From Barrientosiimonas humi (GTDB taxonomy: Bacteria > Actinomycetota > Actinomycetes > Actinomycetales > Dermatophilaceae): a stretch of 64,000 bases of DNA. The notes under the pieces were generated by a model that saw nothing but the letters and a program-made list of their open reading frames with translations, did no database searches and was not told the origin of the DNA. Below are positions 28,821-41,641 of the stretch, in pieces; positions within the stretch are counted from its first letter, which is position 1, and the number at the start of each line of letters is the position of its first letter. Both the position numbers and the translations under genes were made by a program. The stretch is taken from positions 1,581,375-1,645,374 of the forward strand of contig NZ_VFOK01000001.1 of NCBI RefSeq assembly GCF_006716095.1, read 5' to 3'.

Positions 28821-29735
28821 TCAGCCGGCCCTGGTCGCCCGCCGCTCGAACAGCCAGTACGCCTCGCGCACCTGCGCCATCAGCTCCGCCTCGTGCAGTC
28901 GCAGGCCGAGCACCGGCAGCCGCAGCGTCGAGTCACCACCGATGAGCAGGGCGTTCTGCCGCAGTGCGTCGTCGACCGGCCCGAGACCCAGGTGGTGCTG
29001 CACCCCGTCGATCTCGACGCCGAGCCCGTTGTCCCAGTGCGCATCCCGCACGGCGCGGCCGCCCGGCAGCTCGCGCACGACCTGCAGGCTCGGTGGCGGG
29101 ATCCGATAGCGCTCGCACAGCCGCGCGAAGTCCAGCTCCCCCAGGGCCTGCACCCCACGGGCGACGTCTCCCACCACGGTCGCGATGAACGCCCGACGCC
29201 AGTGCGGCTTCATCTCGGCCACCAACGCCGGAAGCTCCTCCACCCGAACCAGCCGCTGCTGGGCGGTCATGACGAGCAGCAGTGCAGCCTGCCGGTCCGA
29301 CGCCGCCCACTCCGCGGCGCGGATCAGCGCGACGTCGGGTCGCACGCGGGGCAACCCCTCGAGCAGCTCCCCGGCGCGCCGCGACGCGATGCCCCGGATG
29401 TCGACCTGCGGCACCTCGGGTCGGTGGTAGTGACCGGGCAGCGAAACCGTGGGCCGGCGGCCGGCGTCGAACCCCGTCAGGCCCGCGTGCACCAACGCGG
29501 TGACCCCGTCGATCGCCGCGCCGGCGCCGCACTCGAACACCGCGGTCCACCGCTCCCCCAGCGCGCCGATGGCGCCGTTCGTGGTCGCGACGGTGTGCCG
29601 CCCTCGGGTGCTCCACCGGCCCGCCGTCACCTGGTTGCGCACCCGCCAACGGTCCGCCCCGAGACTGCGCAGCTGACGCCGGTGCAGCACGTCGCCCTGC
29701 TGCGCAGCCAGAGCGGCGATCGCCTCCATGTCCAT
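28821..29735 (-). CDS. AbiEi-like / DUF559-type protein
   Basis: A 304-residue protein of a family common in actinobacteria but uncharacterised. The N-terminal ~70 residues resemble the winged-helix of AbiEi antitoxins (GDVLHRRQLRSLGADRWRVRNQVTAGRW). The middle is helical. The C-terminal ~100 residues look like the DUF559/Vsr-like PD-(D/E)XK nuclease fold: the D-(12)-EIDGVQHH pattern is visible in DAHWDNGLGVEIDGVQHH. A canonical catalytic Lys is not obvious, so nuclease activity is uncertain. ATG at 29735 is preferred; an in-frame upstream codon at 29822 would cross the neighbour's promoter region. It sits with the MazG gene between two arrays of the same repeat. Confidence 0.7.
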   Translation of the reverse strand: MDMEAIAALAAQQGDVLHRRQLRSLGADRWRVRNQVTAGRWSTRGRHTVATTNGAIGALGERWTAVFECGAGAAIDGVTALVHAGLTGFDAGRRPTVSLPGHYHRPEVPQVDIRGIASRRAGELLEGLPRVRPDVALIRAAEWAASDRQAALLLVMTAQQRLVRVEELPALVAEMKPHWRRAFIATVVGDVARGVQALGELDFARLCERYRIPPPSLQVVRELPGGRAVRDAHWDNGLGVEIDGVQHHLGLGPVDDALRQNALLIGGDSTLRLPVLGLRLHEAELMAQVREAYWLFERRATRAG

Positions 29736-29865
29736 GCCGGCACGCTGCCCGCGCAGCTCGAACCCGGGAAGCCCAGGCCGCAGCCTGTGGACACCGCAGC
29801 TCGTCACGACAGGGTTGTGCACGACCAGCCCGAACCGGCACGTACGTCCGCGCGACCCCGGTCGC

Positions 29866-29871
29866 TACCGT
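29866..29871 (+). promoter_or_regulatory. -10 box of leaderless MazG-gene promoter
   Basis: TACCGT, 6 nt before the GTG at 29878. No Shine-Dalgarno is present. Confidence 0.5.
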
Positions 29872-29877
29872 CGCCGC

Positions 29878-30207
29878 GTGCAGATGGACGAGTACCAGCA
29901 GGCTGCCTTGCGCACCGCCGCGCCGAAGGACAAGAAGAACGAGCTGCTCCACCTCGTACTGGGGCTGGTCGGCGAGAGCGGAGAGATCGCCGAGAAGTTC
30001 AAGAAGTGGGTCCGTGACCTCGACAGCGACGAGGCCGCCATCGACCGCGACGACATCAAGCAGGAGCTCGGCGACGTGCTGTGGTACACCGCCGTGCTCG
30101 CCGACTACCTCGGCCTGCGCCTCGAGGACGTGGCGCAGGCCAACGTCGACAAGCTCGCCAGTAGGCAGGCGCGCGGGGTGCTCGGCGGCAGCGGGGACCA
30201 GCGCTAG
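29878..30207 (+). CDS. MazG-like nucleotide pyrophosphohydrolase
   Basis: A 109-residue single-domain MazG-fold protein. The metal-binding motif is complete: ESGEIAEKFKKWV (ExxE helix, ~31-43) followed about 20 residues later by ELGDVLWYTAVLADYL (ExxD helix). Such enzymes cleave NTPs to NMP and PPi, either cleaning the pool or responding to stress or phage; the substrate is not predictable here. GTG at 29878 is chosen for its leaderless promoter spacing; the next Met is two codons in. It is divergent from the DUF559-like gene and runs into repeat array C. Confidence 0.88.
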   Translation: MQMDEYQQAALRTAAPKDKKNELLHLVLGLVGESGEIAEKFKKWVRDLDSDEAAIDRDDIKQELGDVLWYTAVLADYLGLRLEDVAQANVDKLASRQARGVLGGSGDQR

Positions 30208-30211
30208 GCCG

Positions 30212-30540
30212 CACCCGGCGCACCCTCCAGCGGAGGACCGCGAAGGCGTACCAGCCCCGCGCCGCACCCTCTGGCGGACCACCGCCGACCCGTGCGCCCT
30301 GCCGCACCCTGTAGCGGAGGACCGCGAAGGCGTACGAGCCCCGCGCAGCAGCCCCTCACCCCCTGGCGGACCACCGCCGACCCGTGCGCCCTGCCGCACC
30401 CTGTAGCGGAGGACCGCGAGGGCGTACGCCCGCCGCACCCCCTCACCCCCCGGCGGACCACCGCCGACCCGTGCGCCCTGCCGCACCCTGTAGCGGAGGA
30501 CCGCGAGACCGTACGCCCGCCGCACCCCCGCACCCCCGGC
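30212..30540. repeat. Hairpin-repeat array C
   Basis: Four copies of GCGGAGGACCGCGA (each followed by a GTACG-type segment) alternate with three copies of GGCGGACCACCGCCGACCCG, with a period of about 80-92 bp. The array lies between the convergent MazG-like gene and pyrF. Several half-units are identical over more than 40 bp to one another, so the array has been recently homogenised. Confidence 0.85.
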
Positions 30541-30543
30541 GCC

Positions 30544-31416
30544 TCAGCCCCCCGCGAGCTCGGCGGCCTGCTGGCGCACCGCCGCGCGCAGGCCCGCGGG
30601 TGCCGGGCCGGCGGCGAGGATGCCCCGCGACGACGACGGCAGCACCAGCGGGAGGGCCGGGCCGAAGCCGCGCGCGATGTCGCCCGCGTCAGCGCCCTGC
30701 GCGCCCAGCCCCGGAGCCAGCAGCGGCGCTCGCGAGTCGGCCAGCGCCTGGGCGAGCCCCAGGTCGGCGATGTCCTTGCCGACGGTCGCGCCGACGACCA
30801 TGCCGGTGCTCCCGAACCGGCCGGAGCCGCCGCCCTCGGCGTTGCGCTCGGCCACGGCCGACACGATCTCCTCGGCCACGGTCACGCCGCCCTCCCCTGC
30901 GGCATCCGCCGCGACCCGCGCGTGCTGCACCTGCGCGCCCTCGGGGTTCGACGTCATCGCGAGCACGAACACGCCTCGCCCAGTTGCGTCCGCGAGCTCG
31001 AAAGCCGGTGCGAGAGAACCGAATCCGAGGAACGGGCTGACGGTGATGGCGTCGGCGGCGAGCGGCGACCCGTCGGACAGGTACGCCTCGGCGTAGGCCG
31101 CCATCGTCGACCCCACGTCGCCGCGCTTCACGTCCAGCAGGCTCAGCACCCCGACCTCGCGCAGCATCGCCAGCACGTGCTCGAGCACCGCGACGCCGGC
31201 CGAGCCGTGCCGCTCGAAGAACGCCGACTGCGGCTTCGCGATCGCGACCTGCCCGGCCAGCGCCTCGACCACCGTGTCGCCGAACCGCCGCAACCCCTCG
31301 ACGTCGTCGTCCAGCCCCCACCGGTGCAGCAGCTGCGGGTGCGGGTCGATGCCGACGCACAGCGGACCGTACGCCGTCACGGCCTCCTCGAGTCGGTCGC
31401 CGAACGTGGTGCTCAT
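30544..31416 (-). CDS. pyrF: Orotidine 5'-phosphate decarboxylase (type 2)
   Basis: PyrF makes UMP from OMP, the last step of the pathway. The 290-residue length and the LLDVKRGDVGSTMAAYAEAY active-site helix (DxKxxD charge network, ~94-113) mark the type-2 family usual in actinobacteria. VGIDPHPQLL near the N-terminus and PLVLPSSSRGI near the C-terminus bind the ring and phosphate. It is the last gene of the pyr operon, 62 nt after pyrD. Confidence 0.97.
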   Translation of the reverse strand: MSTTFGDRLEEAVTAYGPLCVGIDPHPQLLHRWGLDDDVEGLRRFGDTVVEALAGQVAIAKPQSAFFERHGSAGVAVLEHVLAMLREVGVLSLLDVKRGDVGSTMAAYAEAYLSDGSPLAADAITVSPFLGFGSLAPAFELADATGRGVFVLAMTSNPEGAQVQHARVAADAAGEGGVTVAEEIVSAVAERNAEGGGSGRFGSTGMVVGATVGKDIADLGLAQALADSRAPLLAPGLGAQGADAGDIARGFGPALPLVLPSSSRGILAAGPAPAGLRAAVRQQAAELAGG

Positions 31417-31478
31417 CTCGTGCCTCTCGTCATTCGTCGTGCGTCAAGCGTGCGTCGGTCGACGGTCGTCGCGGGCGG

Positions 31479-32420
31479 TCACCGGTGCACCAGGCCCACC
31501 AGCTGCTGCACGTCGTGCAGCCCCAGCGCCTGCAGGTCGGCGACCAGCTCGTCCCGGAACGTGCGCAGCGCCCCCGGGTCGTGAATCAGCGCCGTCCCGA
31601 GCTGCACCGCGCTGGCGCCCGCCGCCATCGCCTGCGCCGCGTCGTGCCCGTTCGAGATCCCGCCGACCGCCACGATCGCCACCGGCGGCAGCCGTCCGTC
31701 GCGGATCGCGGCCGCGAGGTCGTGCACCGCGCGCAGCGTGACCGGCAGCAGCGCCGGTCCCGACAGGCCCGCGGAGCGCGCGGGCAGCGACAGGCGTACG
31801 CCGGTCATCGACAGCGCCCGCAGCGGGCTCGTGACCACGACGGCCTCGGCGCCGGACTTCACGCAGCCGCGCGCGATCTCGACGACGTCGCTCACGTCGG
31901 CGCTGAGCTTGGCCAGCACCGGCACGTTGCGCGGCAGCTCCTCACGCACCCTCGCGATGACCTTCGTCGCGGCAAAGTCGGCGTAGGAGAACGGGATTCC
32001 CTTGTTGCCCGCGTCGGGGCAGGCCAGGTTGACCTCGACTCCGCCCACCCCGCGCAGCAGCGTGCGCCGCCGCAGCCCCGCGGCCGCCTGCGCGAACTCA
32101 CCGCTGGTCGACCCGACGAGCGACGCGACGACCGGTACGCCCTGCTCGCCCTCCCACGGCACCCGCGTCGGCTGCATCGTGTCGGTGCCGATGGTCGGCC
32201 AATCCGTCGGCAGCACAAGGGAGCTCGGCGCTTCGGTCAGCCGGACGCGGTGCTGCGTCGGGTGCGACGACGCGCTGATCGACGGCGTCACGAGCGCGCC
32301 GAGGTGCTCCAGCACCCCGAGCCTGGCGAGCTCGTGACCGAACCCGCCGCACCCCGCCGCGGCCATCACCGGCGACGTCAGGCGCAGCCCACCGACCGAC
32401 ACCCGCAGGTTCACGCTCAC
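31479..32420 (-). CDS. pyrD: Dihydroorotate dehydrogenase, class 1B catalytic subunit
   Basis: A cytosolic FMN enzyme that oxidises dihydroorotate, using PyrK to pass electrons to NAD+. The 313-residue TIM barrel shows VMAAAGCGGFG at the N-terminus, the active-site loop VEVNLACPDAGNKG (catalytic Cys present; the usual Asn after CP is Asp), VLAKLSADV and the FMN phosphate loop IVAVGGISNG. The adjacent pyrK argues for class 1B rather than the membrane-bound class 2 enzyme found in many actinobacteria. GTG at 32420 overlaps the pyrK stop by 4 nt. Confidence 0.9.
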   Translation of the reverse strand: MSVNLRVSVGGLRLTSPVMAAAGCGGFGHELARLGVLEHLGALVTPSISASSHPTQHRVRLTEAPSSLVLPTDWPTIGTDTMQPTRVPWEGEQGVPVVASLVGSTSGEFAQAAAGLRRRTLLRGVGGVEVNLACPDAGNKGIPFSYADFAATKVIARVREELPRNVPVLAKLSADVSDVVEIARGCVKSGAEAVVVTSPLRALSMTGVRLSLPARSAGLSGPALLPVTLRAVHDLAAAIRDGRLPPVAIVAVGGISNGHDAAQAMAAGASAVQLGTALIHDPGALRTFRDELVADLQALGLHDVQQLVGLVHR

Positions 32421-33255
32421 GCGCGCGCCTCCAGCTCACCCGCGAGGCCGGCCAGGTACTGGTCCCACACCACCCGCGCGCCCCGCACGATCGGCCCGTC
32501 GCTGCACGCCCGGATGCTGTGCACCCGGTCGTCGCGGCCGCGCACCGGCAGCGTGCACGCCGAGCACAGCCCGGTCCCGCACGGCATGTCCTCGTGGATG
32601 GCCACCTGCGTCACCGCGCCCAGCGACTCCGCGAGCGGCGTGACGACGGCCAGCTCCTGGGCCCGGGCCGCGGCGTAGACGATCGCCGCGTCCTGCCGGC
32701 GCACGCCCGCGCGCACCGCCGCGCGCAGCGGCTCGTGCAGCCCGGTCTCCCCCGGCGTCACGACCGTCACGTTGCCGATGGTCCGCCGCGCCTCGACGAC
32801 ACCGAACAGGTGCCGGTCGTCCGACCCGGCCACCACCAGCTCGACCGGGCAGCCGCGGTCGCGCAGGGCGCGCGCCTGCCAGGCCAGCGGCGCGGCCGCC
32901 GTGTCGACGCCGACGACGAGGCACGGCAGCGGCTCCTGCGGCAGCGGGAACGCCCGCCCCAGCGGAGCGATCAGCGCCACCTCGTCGTGCACCCGACGGT
33001 CGGCCAGCCAGCGCATCCCCGGGTCGCGGTCGCCGTCGACGACGATGTCCACCGTCCCGCCGTACGTCCCGCTCGGCGTCACCGCGTGCAGCGGCACCGT
33101 GCGTCTCGCCACGAGCGCCGACACCGCGTCGCCCACGGCGACCGACACCAGGTGCCCCGGCCGCGCGATCTCCCCGACACCGGGCGCGACGAACGTCAGG
33201 TGCGTGAACGCCCCGACCTTGCGCGTCGCGATCAGCTCCCCGGTGACGGCGACGG

Positions 33256-33259
<4 letters not shown>
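32417..33259 (-). CDS. pyrK: Dihydroorotate dehydrogenase electron-transfer subunit
   Basis: PyrK is an FAD and 2Fe-2S protein that couples PyrD to NAD+. The 280 residues contain an N-terminal FAD-binding beta-barrel (~5-100), a nucleotide-binding domain with [13 protein letters not shown] where NAD would bind, and the C-terminal cluster motif [13 protein letters not shown] plus a fourth Cys in IRACSDGP. The usual RP-x-S FAD motif is altered (RRTVPLHAV). ATG at 33259 overlaps the carB stop by 4 nt. Confidence 0.9.
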
Positions 33260-36614
<3,355 letters not shown>

Positions 36615-36615
<1 letters not shown>

Positions 36616-37811
36616 CAGGCGCGCACTCCCTCGTTTTCGCTCATCAGATCCACGAACCGGTCGAACAGATACCCCGCGTCGTGCGGACCGGCCGCCGCCT
36701 CGGGGTGGTACTGCACCGAGAACGCAGGCAGGTCAAGGCATTCCAGCCCCTCGACCACGTCGTCGTTGAGGCAGACGTGGCTCACCCGCACCCGGCCGTA
36801 CGCCGTCCCCGCCTGCGCGTCGGACGGCGCCTGCACCTCGCCCTCGGTCGGCGCGTCCACGGCGAACCCGTGGTTGTGCGCGGTCACCTCGACCTTCCCG
36901 GTCGAGCGGTCCAGCACCGGCTGGTTGATGCCGCGGTGGCCGTACTTCAGCTTGAACGTGCCGAAGCCGAGCGCCCGCCCGAGGATCTGGTTGCCGAAGC
37001 AGATGCCGAAGAACGGGATCCGCGCGTCGAGCACCTCGCGCAGCAGGTCGACCTGCGGGGCGGACGACGGGTCGCCGGGCCCGTTGGAGAAGAACACTCC
37101 GTCGGGCGCGACCTCGCGGATCTGCTCGATCGTCGAGTCGGCCGGCAGCACGTGCACCTCGATGCCGCGCTCGCTCATCAGCTGCGGAGTCATCGCCTTG
37201 ATGCCGAGGTCGACCGCGGCGACGGTGAACCGCTTCTCCCCCACCGCCGGCACGACGTACGCCTCGTCGGTCGAGACCTCCGAGGCCAGCTCGGAGCCGG
37301 CCATGGCCGGCTGCTCGCACACGTCGGCCACCAGGTCGCGGCGCGGCCGCTCGGCGTCCTCGCCGCTGAAGATGCCCACGCGCATCGCGCCGCGCTCGCG
37401 CAGGTGGCGGGTCAGCGCGCGGGTGTCGATCTCGCAGATGCCGACCACGCCCTGGTCGGCCAGGTCGTCCTCCAGGGTGCGCGTCGCGCGCCAGCTGGAC
37501 GGGCGTACGGCCGGGTCGCGCACGACGTATCCGGACACCCAGATGCGCCGCGACTCGGCGTCCTCGTCGTTGACGCCGGTGTTGCCGACGTGCGGCGCGG
37601 TCATGACGACGACCTGCTGGTGGTAGCTGGGGTCGGTCAGCGTCTCCTGGTAGCCGGTCATGCCGGTGGAGAAGACCGCCTCGCCGGTCGTGGTGCCGAC
37701 CGCGCCGTAGGAGCGGCCCTCGAACGTGCGCCCGTCCTCCAGCACCAGCACCGCCGGCCCGCGCTCGGCGTAGCGGCCCCGTGCGGGTCCGGTTGTCAGC
37801 TCGTCGGTCAC
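36615..37811 (-). CDS. carA: Carbamoyl-phosphate synthase small chain
   Basis: CarA is the glutaminase subunit that feeds ammonia to CarB. The 398 residues have an N-terminal CPSase domain ([36 protein letters not shown]) and a C-terminal class I amidotransferase domain with the nucleophile in [16 protein letters not shown] and the partner residues in [11 protein letters not shown]. The GICFGNQ variant is normal for actinobacteria. GTG at 37811 overlaps the pyrC stop by 4 nt. Confidence 0.98.
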
Positions 37812-39145
37812 GCCGATTCTCCTTGCTGCTGGGTCTGTCCGTGCTCATGCGTCTGCGTGCCCCGCAGGTAGGTCGCGCGCACCTGGCCGGTGAGCTCGCG
37901 TCCGTGCCAGGGGTTGTTGCGCGACAGCGACCTGCTGTCGGCCCGGTCGACGGTCGCGGTGGCCGCGGGGTCGACCAGGACCAGGTTGGCCGGCTCGCCC
38001 GGCTCCAGCGGGCGGCCCTGCCCGGTGAGCCCGGCGATGCGCGCCGGGCGGGTCGACATCGCGGCGGCCACGTCGGCCCAGGTCATCAGCCCGGGCTGCA
38101 CCATCACCGTCGCGACGACCGACAGGGCCTGCTCGAGGCCGAGCATCCCGAACGCGGCCTCGGCGAACGCGTGCTCCTTGTCGTGCCGCGCGTGCGGAGC
38201 GTGGTCGGTGGCGACCGCGTCGACGGTGCCGTCGGCGAGGGCGGCGCGCAGGGCCTCGACGTCCTCCTGCGGCCGCAGCGGCGGGTTGACCTTGAACACC
38301 GGGTCGTAGTCGGTGAGCAGGTCGGTGGTGAGCATCAGGTGGTGCGGGGTGACCTCGGCGGTGACCGAGATCCCTTGTGCTTTGGCCCATCTCACGACCT
38401 CGACCGACCCGGCGGTCGACACGTGGGCGACGTGCACCCGCGACCCGGTGTGCCGCGCGAGCATCACGTCGCGCGCGACGATCGTCTCCTCGGCGACGCC
38501 GGGCCAGCCGGGCAGCCCCAGCCGGCCGGACAGCTCGCCCTCGTGGCAGCAGGCCTGCCCGTCGGCGAGCCGCGGGTCCTGCGCGTGCTGCGAGACGACC
38601 CCGTCGAACGCCTTGACGTACTCCAGCGCGCGGCGCATCAGCCGGGCGTCGTGCACGCACTTGCCGTCGTCGCTGAACACCCGCACGGCTGCTCGCGACC
38701 GGGCCATCAGCCCGAGCTCGGCGAGCTCCTCGCCCGCGAGCCCCTTGGTCACCGCACCCACCGGCTGCACGTCGACCAGGCCGGCCGCACGCCCGAGGTC
38801 GAGCACCCGCTCGGCGGCCTCGGCGGTGTCGGTCACGGGGGAGGTGTTGGCCATCGCCAGCACCGCGGTGAAGCCGCCGGCGGCAGCGGCCGCGGAGCCG
38901 CTGCGCACCGTCTCGGCGTCCTCGCGGCCGGGCTCGCGCAGGTGGGTGTGCAGGTCGACCAGGCCGGGCAGCGCCACGAGCCCGTCGGCGTCGACGACGG
39001 CGGCGCCCTTCGGCGCGCGCACCGAACCGACCTCGGCGACCAGCCCGTCGCGCAGCAGCAGGTCGCCCCGTCCGGCCCCGGCGAGGTCGGCCCCGCGGAT
39101 CACGGTCACCTGACCGGCGTCCGCTCCAGTCACGTTGTCTCCCAT
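37808..39145 (-). CDS. pyrC: Dihydroorotase
   Basis: PyrC cyclises carbamoyl aspartate to dihydroorotate. The 445-residue amidohydrolase shows the metal motif [13 protein letters not shown] (HxH), further ligands in VVSQHAQD and [11 protein letters not shown], and the catalytic Asp in VATDHAPH. This is the long type I dihydroorotase found in pyr operons. ATG at 39145 shares one base with the pyrB stop. Confidence 0.97.
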   Translation of the reverse strand: MGDNVTGADAGQVTVIRGADLAGAGRGDLLLRDGLVAEVGSVRAPKGAAVVDADGLVALPGLVDLHTHLREPGREDAETVRSGSAAAAAGGFTAVLAMANTSPVTDTAEAAERVLDLGRAAGLVDVQPVGAVTKGLAGEELAELGLMARSRAAVRVFSDDGKCVHDARLMRRALEYVKAFDGVVSQHAQDPRLADGQACCHEGELSGRLGLPGWPGVAEETIVARDVMLARHTGSRVHVAHVSTAGSVEVVRWAKAQGISVTAEVTPHHLMLTTDLLTDYDPVFKVNPPLRPQEDVEALRAALADGTVDAVATDHAPHARHDKEHAFAEAAFGMLGLEQALSVVATVMVQPGLMTWADVAAAMSTRPARIAGLTGQGRPLEPGEPANLVLVDPAATATVDRADSRSLSRNNPWHGRELTGQVRATYLRGTQTHEHGQTQQQGESA

Positions 39146-40083
39146 CAGGATTCGGCCCCCTCGGCCGAGCCGGCCAGCAGGTGGTAGAGCACGCTCATCC
39201 GCACCGCGACCCCGGCCGACACCTGGTCGAGGATCACCGACCGGGCCTCGTCGGCGGCGTCGGCAGCGATCTCCAGACCGCGGTTCATCGGCCCGGGGTG
39301 GGCGATGACGGCGTGCTCGGGCAGCAGCCGCAGCCGGTCGCGGGTGAGGCCGTAGCCCACGGTGTACTCGCGGGGCGTCGGGAAGTAGCCGCCCGACATC
39401 CGCTCGCGCTGCACGCGCAGCATCATCACCGCGTCGACGTCGGGCAGGACGGCGTCGAGGTCGTACGTCGTCGCGAAGCCGTCGTGCTTCGACCAGGCCC
39501 CGATGCCGCTCGGCATCAGGGTGGGCGGCGCGACCAGGGTGACCCGGGCGCCGAGCGTGCGCAGCAGGATCAGGTTCGAGCGCACGACCCGCGAGTGGGT
39601 GAGGTCGCCGACGATCGCGACGTGCCGGCCCTCGAGGTCGCCGAGCCGGCTGCGCATCGTGTACGCGTCGAGCAGCGCCTGCGTGGGGTGCTCGTGCGTG
39701 CCGTCGCCGGCGTTGACCACCGAGGCGTCGACCCAGTCGGCGACCTGGCGCGGCGCGCCGCTCGCGTGGTGCCGGATCACCAGGGCGTCGACCCCCATCG
39801 AGCCGACGGTGAGCACCGTGTCGCGCAGCGACTCCCCCTTGCTCACCGACGACCCCTTGGCCGAGACGTTGATGACGTCGGCCGAGAGCCACTTGCCGGC
39901 GATCTCGAAGGAGCTGCGGGTGCGGGTGGAGTCCTCGAAGAACAGGTTGACGACGGTGCGCCCGCGCAGGGCGGGCAGCTTCTTGACGTCGCGGCGCTGC
40001 ACGTCGTGCATCTGCTCTGCGGTGTCGAGGATCTGGGTGACGTCCGCGCGGCTCAGGTCGGCGGCGGACAGCAGGTGCTTCAT
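39145..40083 (-). CDS. pyrB: Aspartate carbamoyltransferase catalytic chain
   Basis: PyrB joins carbamoyl phosphate and aspartate. The 312 residues include the carbamoyl-phosphate loop [16 protein letters not shown] (~49-64), [24 protein letters not shown] and [11 protein letters not shown]. No pyrI regulatory chain is present in the operon, so control is expected at the level of expression. ATG at 40083 overlaps the pyrR stop by 4 nt. Confidence 0.98.
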   Translation of the reverse strand: MKHLLSAADLSRADVTQILDTAEQMHDVQRRDVKKLPALRGRTVVNLFFEDSTRTRSSFEIAGKWLSADVINVSAKGSSVSKGESLRDTVLTVGSMGVDALVIRHHASGAPRQVADWVDASVVNAGDGTHEHPTQALLDAYTMRSRLGDLEGRHVAIVGDLTHSRVVRSNLILLRTLGARVTLVAPPTLMPSGIGAWSKHDGFATTYDLDAVLPDVDAVMMLRVQRERMSGGYFPTPREYTVGYGLTRDRLRLLPEHAVIAHPGPMNRGLEIAADAADEARSVILDQVSAGVAVRMSVLYHLLAGSAEGAES

Positions 40084-40673
40084 CGCGGGTCTCCGTCGAC
40101 GATCTGGACCGCGTCGTCGCCACCGTCGTGCTCGGCGAGCCGCACGGTCACGCGCTCGGACTTGGCGGTCGGGAGGTTCTTGCCCACGTGGTCGGCCCGG
40201 ATGGGCAGCTCGCGGTGACCGCGGTCGACCAGCACGGCCAGGCGTACGGCGCGGGGTCGGCCCAGGTCGCCGAGCGCGTCGAGCGCGGCGCGCACCGTGC
40301 GCCCGGAGAACAGCACGTCGTCGACGAGCACCACGACCTTGTCGTCGATGCCGCCCTCGGGGATCGCGGTGCTGTGCGCCTGGCGCACCGGCTGACGGCG
40401 CAGGTCGTCGCGATACATCGTCACGTCGAGCGCACCGACCGGCACCGGCCCGCCCTCGACGTCCTCCAGGGCGGCGGCCAGCCGCTCGGCGAGCGCCACA
40501 CCGCGGCTCGGGATGCCGAGCACGACGAGGTCGTCGGTGCCCTTGTTGTGCTCGATCACCTCGTGCGCGATGCGCCGGAGGGCCCGGGAGATGTCACCGG
40601 GACTGAGAACGGTGCGGCCGGGCTGGGACGGATCACCAGCGGCCGCGGGTACGTCTGCGTCGGGACGCGCCAC
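40080..40673 (-). CDS. pyrR: PyrR regulator / uracil phosphoribosyltransferase
   Basis: PyrR binds pyr mRNA when UMP is abundant and has minor UPRTase activity. The 197 residues contain the PRPP motif [14 protein letters not shown] (~113-126), [12 protein letters not shown] and the RNA-binding basic segment around [13 protein letters not shown]. Start GTG at 40673 has a perfect AAGGAGGT 7 nt upstream. A PyrR-binding loop lies just before that Shine-Dalgarno (40694-40703). First gene of the pyr operon; the N-terminal ~20 residues are non-conserved. Confidence 0.97.
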   Translation of the reverse strand: MARPDADVPAAAGDPSQPGRTVLSPGDISRALRRIAHEVIEHNKGTDDLVVLGIPSRGVALAERLAAALEDVEGGPVPVGALDVTMYRDDLRRQPVRQAHSTAIPEGGIDDKVVVLVDDVLFSGRTVRAALDALGDLGRPRAVRLAVLVDRGHRELPIRADHVGKNLPTAKSERVTVRLAEHDGGDDAVQIVDGDPR

Positions 40674-40693
40674 AGCGCGGACCTCCTTCGCCG

Positions 40694-40703
40694 CCTCACG
40701 GGA
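40694..40703 (-). promoter_or_regulatory. PyrR-binding loop in the pyr leader
   Basis: Minus-strand TCCCGTGAGG matches the PyrR-binding consensus UCCNGNGAGG exactly, flanked by CCG and CGG that can close a stem. The pyrR Shine-Dalgarno (40681-40688) begins 5 nt downstream, and there is no T-run. This suggests translational repression, the mechanism described for mycobacterial pyr mRNA. A likely -10 (TACGAT, 40735-40740) lies upstream. Confidence 0.8.
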
Positions 40704-40815
40704 CGGAATCGTTAAAGGATGTCGTTCGCCGACGATCGTACCGCCTGCCCCGCCCTGCCCCGGACGCCCGTCTCAGAGTTGCTCGAGACCCACTTTCGAG
40801 ACCTCAGCCGAGACC

Positions 40816-41613
40816 TCAGCGCCGCAGCCAGACCCACGCGTTCAGCAGCCCCAGCAGGATCGGCTGGTGCAGCAGGTAGATCACCAGGGTGTGCCGCCCG
40901 ACGAAGGCCAGCCACCCGAGCGGCCCACGGTCGGTGCGCACCCGCGCCAGGCGTACGTCGTCGCCCCGCTCGCGCAGCGTGCGCATCAGCACGATCCCGA
41001 GCAGGGTCAGCCCGAACAGCGGCAGCAGCGGGGCGTGGTCGATGGTCGGCTGCACACCCTCGGTGAGTCCGGTCCAGGACAGCCAGCGCGAGTCGCCGGG
41101 GATCGTGACCAGCCCGGGCAGCGCGAACGCCAGCACCGCGGCGCCGACCGCGAGCAGCCGCGAGGCCCGCAGGAACGGCAGCGCCAGCACGCTCGCGACC
41201 GCGAGGCACTGCAGGATGCCGAAGCTGACCCACTGGCTCGGGAAGATCAGCAGCGTCACCACGCTGACCAGCAGGGCGTAGCCGACCAGCTCGGCCAGCC
41301 GGCGCAGGAACTTGCGCGGCCGGAACCGGTCGCCGTGCGCCAGCACCAGGCTCACGCCGACCAGGAAGATGAACGACCCGGCGATGCCGTGCGCGACGTT
41401 CTTGCCGGTCTCGCCCTGGGCCGGGGTGCTGTCGATCAGCCCGAGGTCACCCAGGTCCCACACCAGGTGGTAGACCACGACCGCGACGATCGCGACACCG
41501 CGGGCCACGTCGATCAGGCCGATGCGGCCGGCCCCCTGGCCGGTCCGCTCGTGCTCGGGGGCCACACGGGTGGCCGGGCTGGTGCTCATGCCCGGTCCGA
41601 CGTCGTACGCCAT
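40816..41613 (-). CDS. DUF1624 / HGSNAT-like membrane protein
   Basis: A 265-residue integral membrane protein with about seven hydrophobic helices. It opens with GLIDVARGVAIVAVVVYHLVWDL, the diagnostic first helix of the DUF1624 (heparan-alpha-glucosaminide N-acetyltransferase-like catalytic) family, and ends with FVGRHTLVIYLLHQPI. The family may transfer acyl groups across the membrane; the substrate is unknown. It starts 28 nt after nusB and may be cotranscribed with efp-nusB. An in-frame ATG at 41589 is an alternative start that would remove a non-conserved lead. Confidence 0.8.
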   Translation of the reverse strand: MAYDVGPGMSTSPATRVAPEHERTGQGAGRIGLIDVARGVAIVAVVVYHLVWDLGDLGLIDSTPAQGETGKNVAHGIAGSFIFLVGVSLVLAHGDRFRPRKFLRRLAELVGYALLVSVVTLLIFPSQWVSFGILQCLAVASVLALPFLRASRLLAVGAAVLAFALPGLVTIPGDSRWLSWTGLTEGVQPTIDHAPLLPLFGLTLLGIVLMRTLRERGDDVRLARVRTDRGPLGWLAFVGRHTLVIYLLHQPILLGLLNAWVWLRR

Positions 41614-41641
41614 CGGCTGGCTCCCTCCCCCTCGTCGCCGC

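Noticed and set aside
28933-30525. Open frames running through repeat arrays B and C (peptides with repeated RQGARVGGGPP)
   Set aside because: They are translations of the tandem repeat, overlap real genes in other frames and have no start signals.
28502-30540. Possible CRISPR array
   Set aside because: The units alternate between two half-repeats, vary in sequence and length, and the intervening segments are themselves repeated rather than unique spacers. No cas genes are present.
36990-37040. CarA nucleophile loop GICFGNQ instead of GICLGHQ
   Set aside because: Common in actinobacterial CarA; the catalytic Cys is present.
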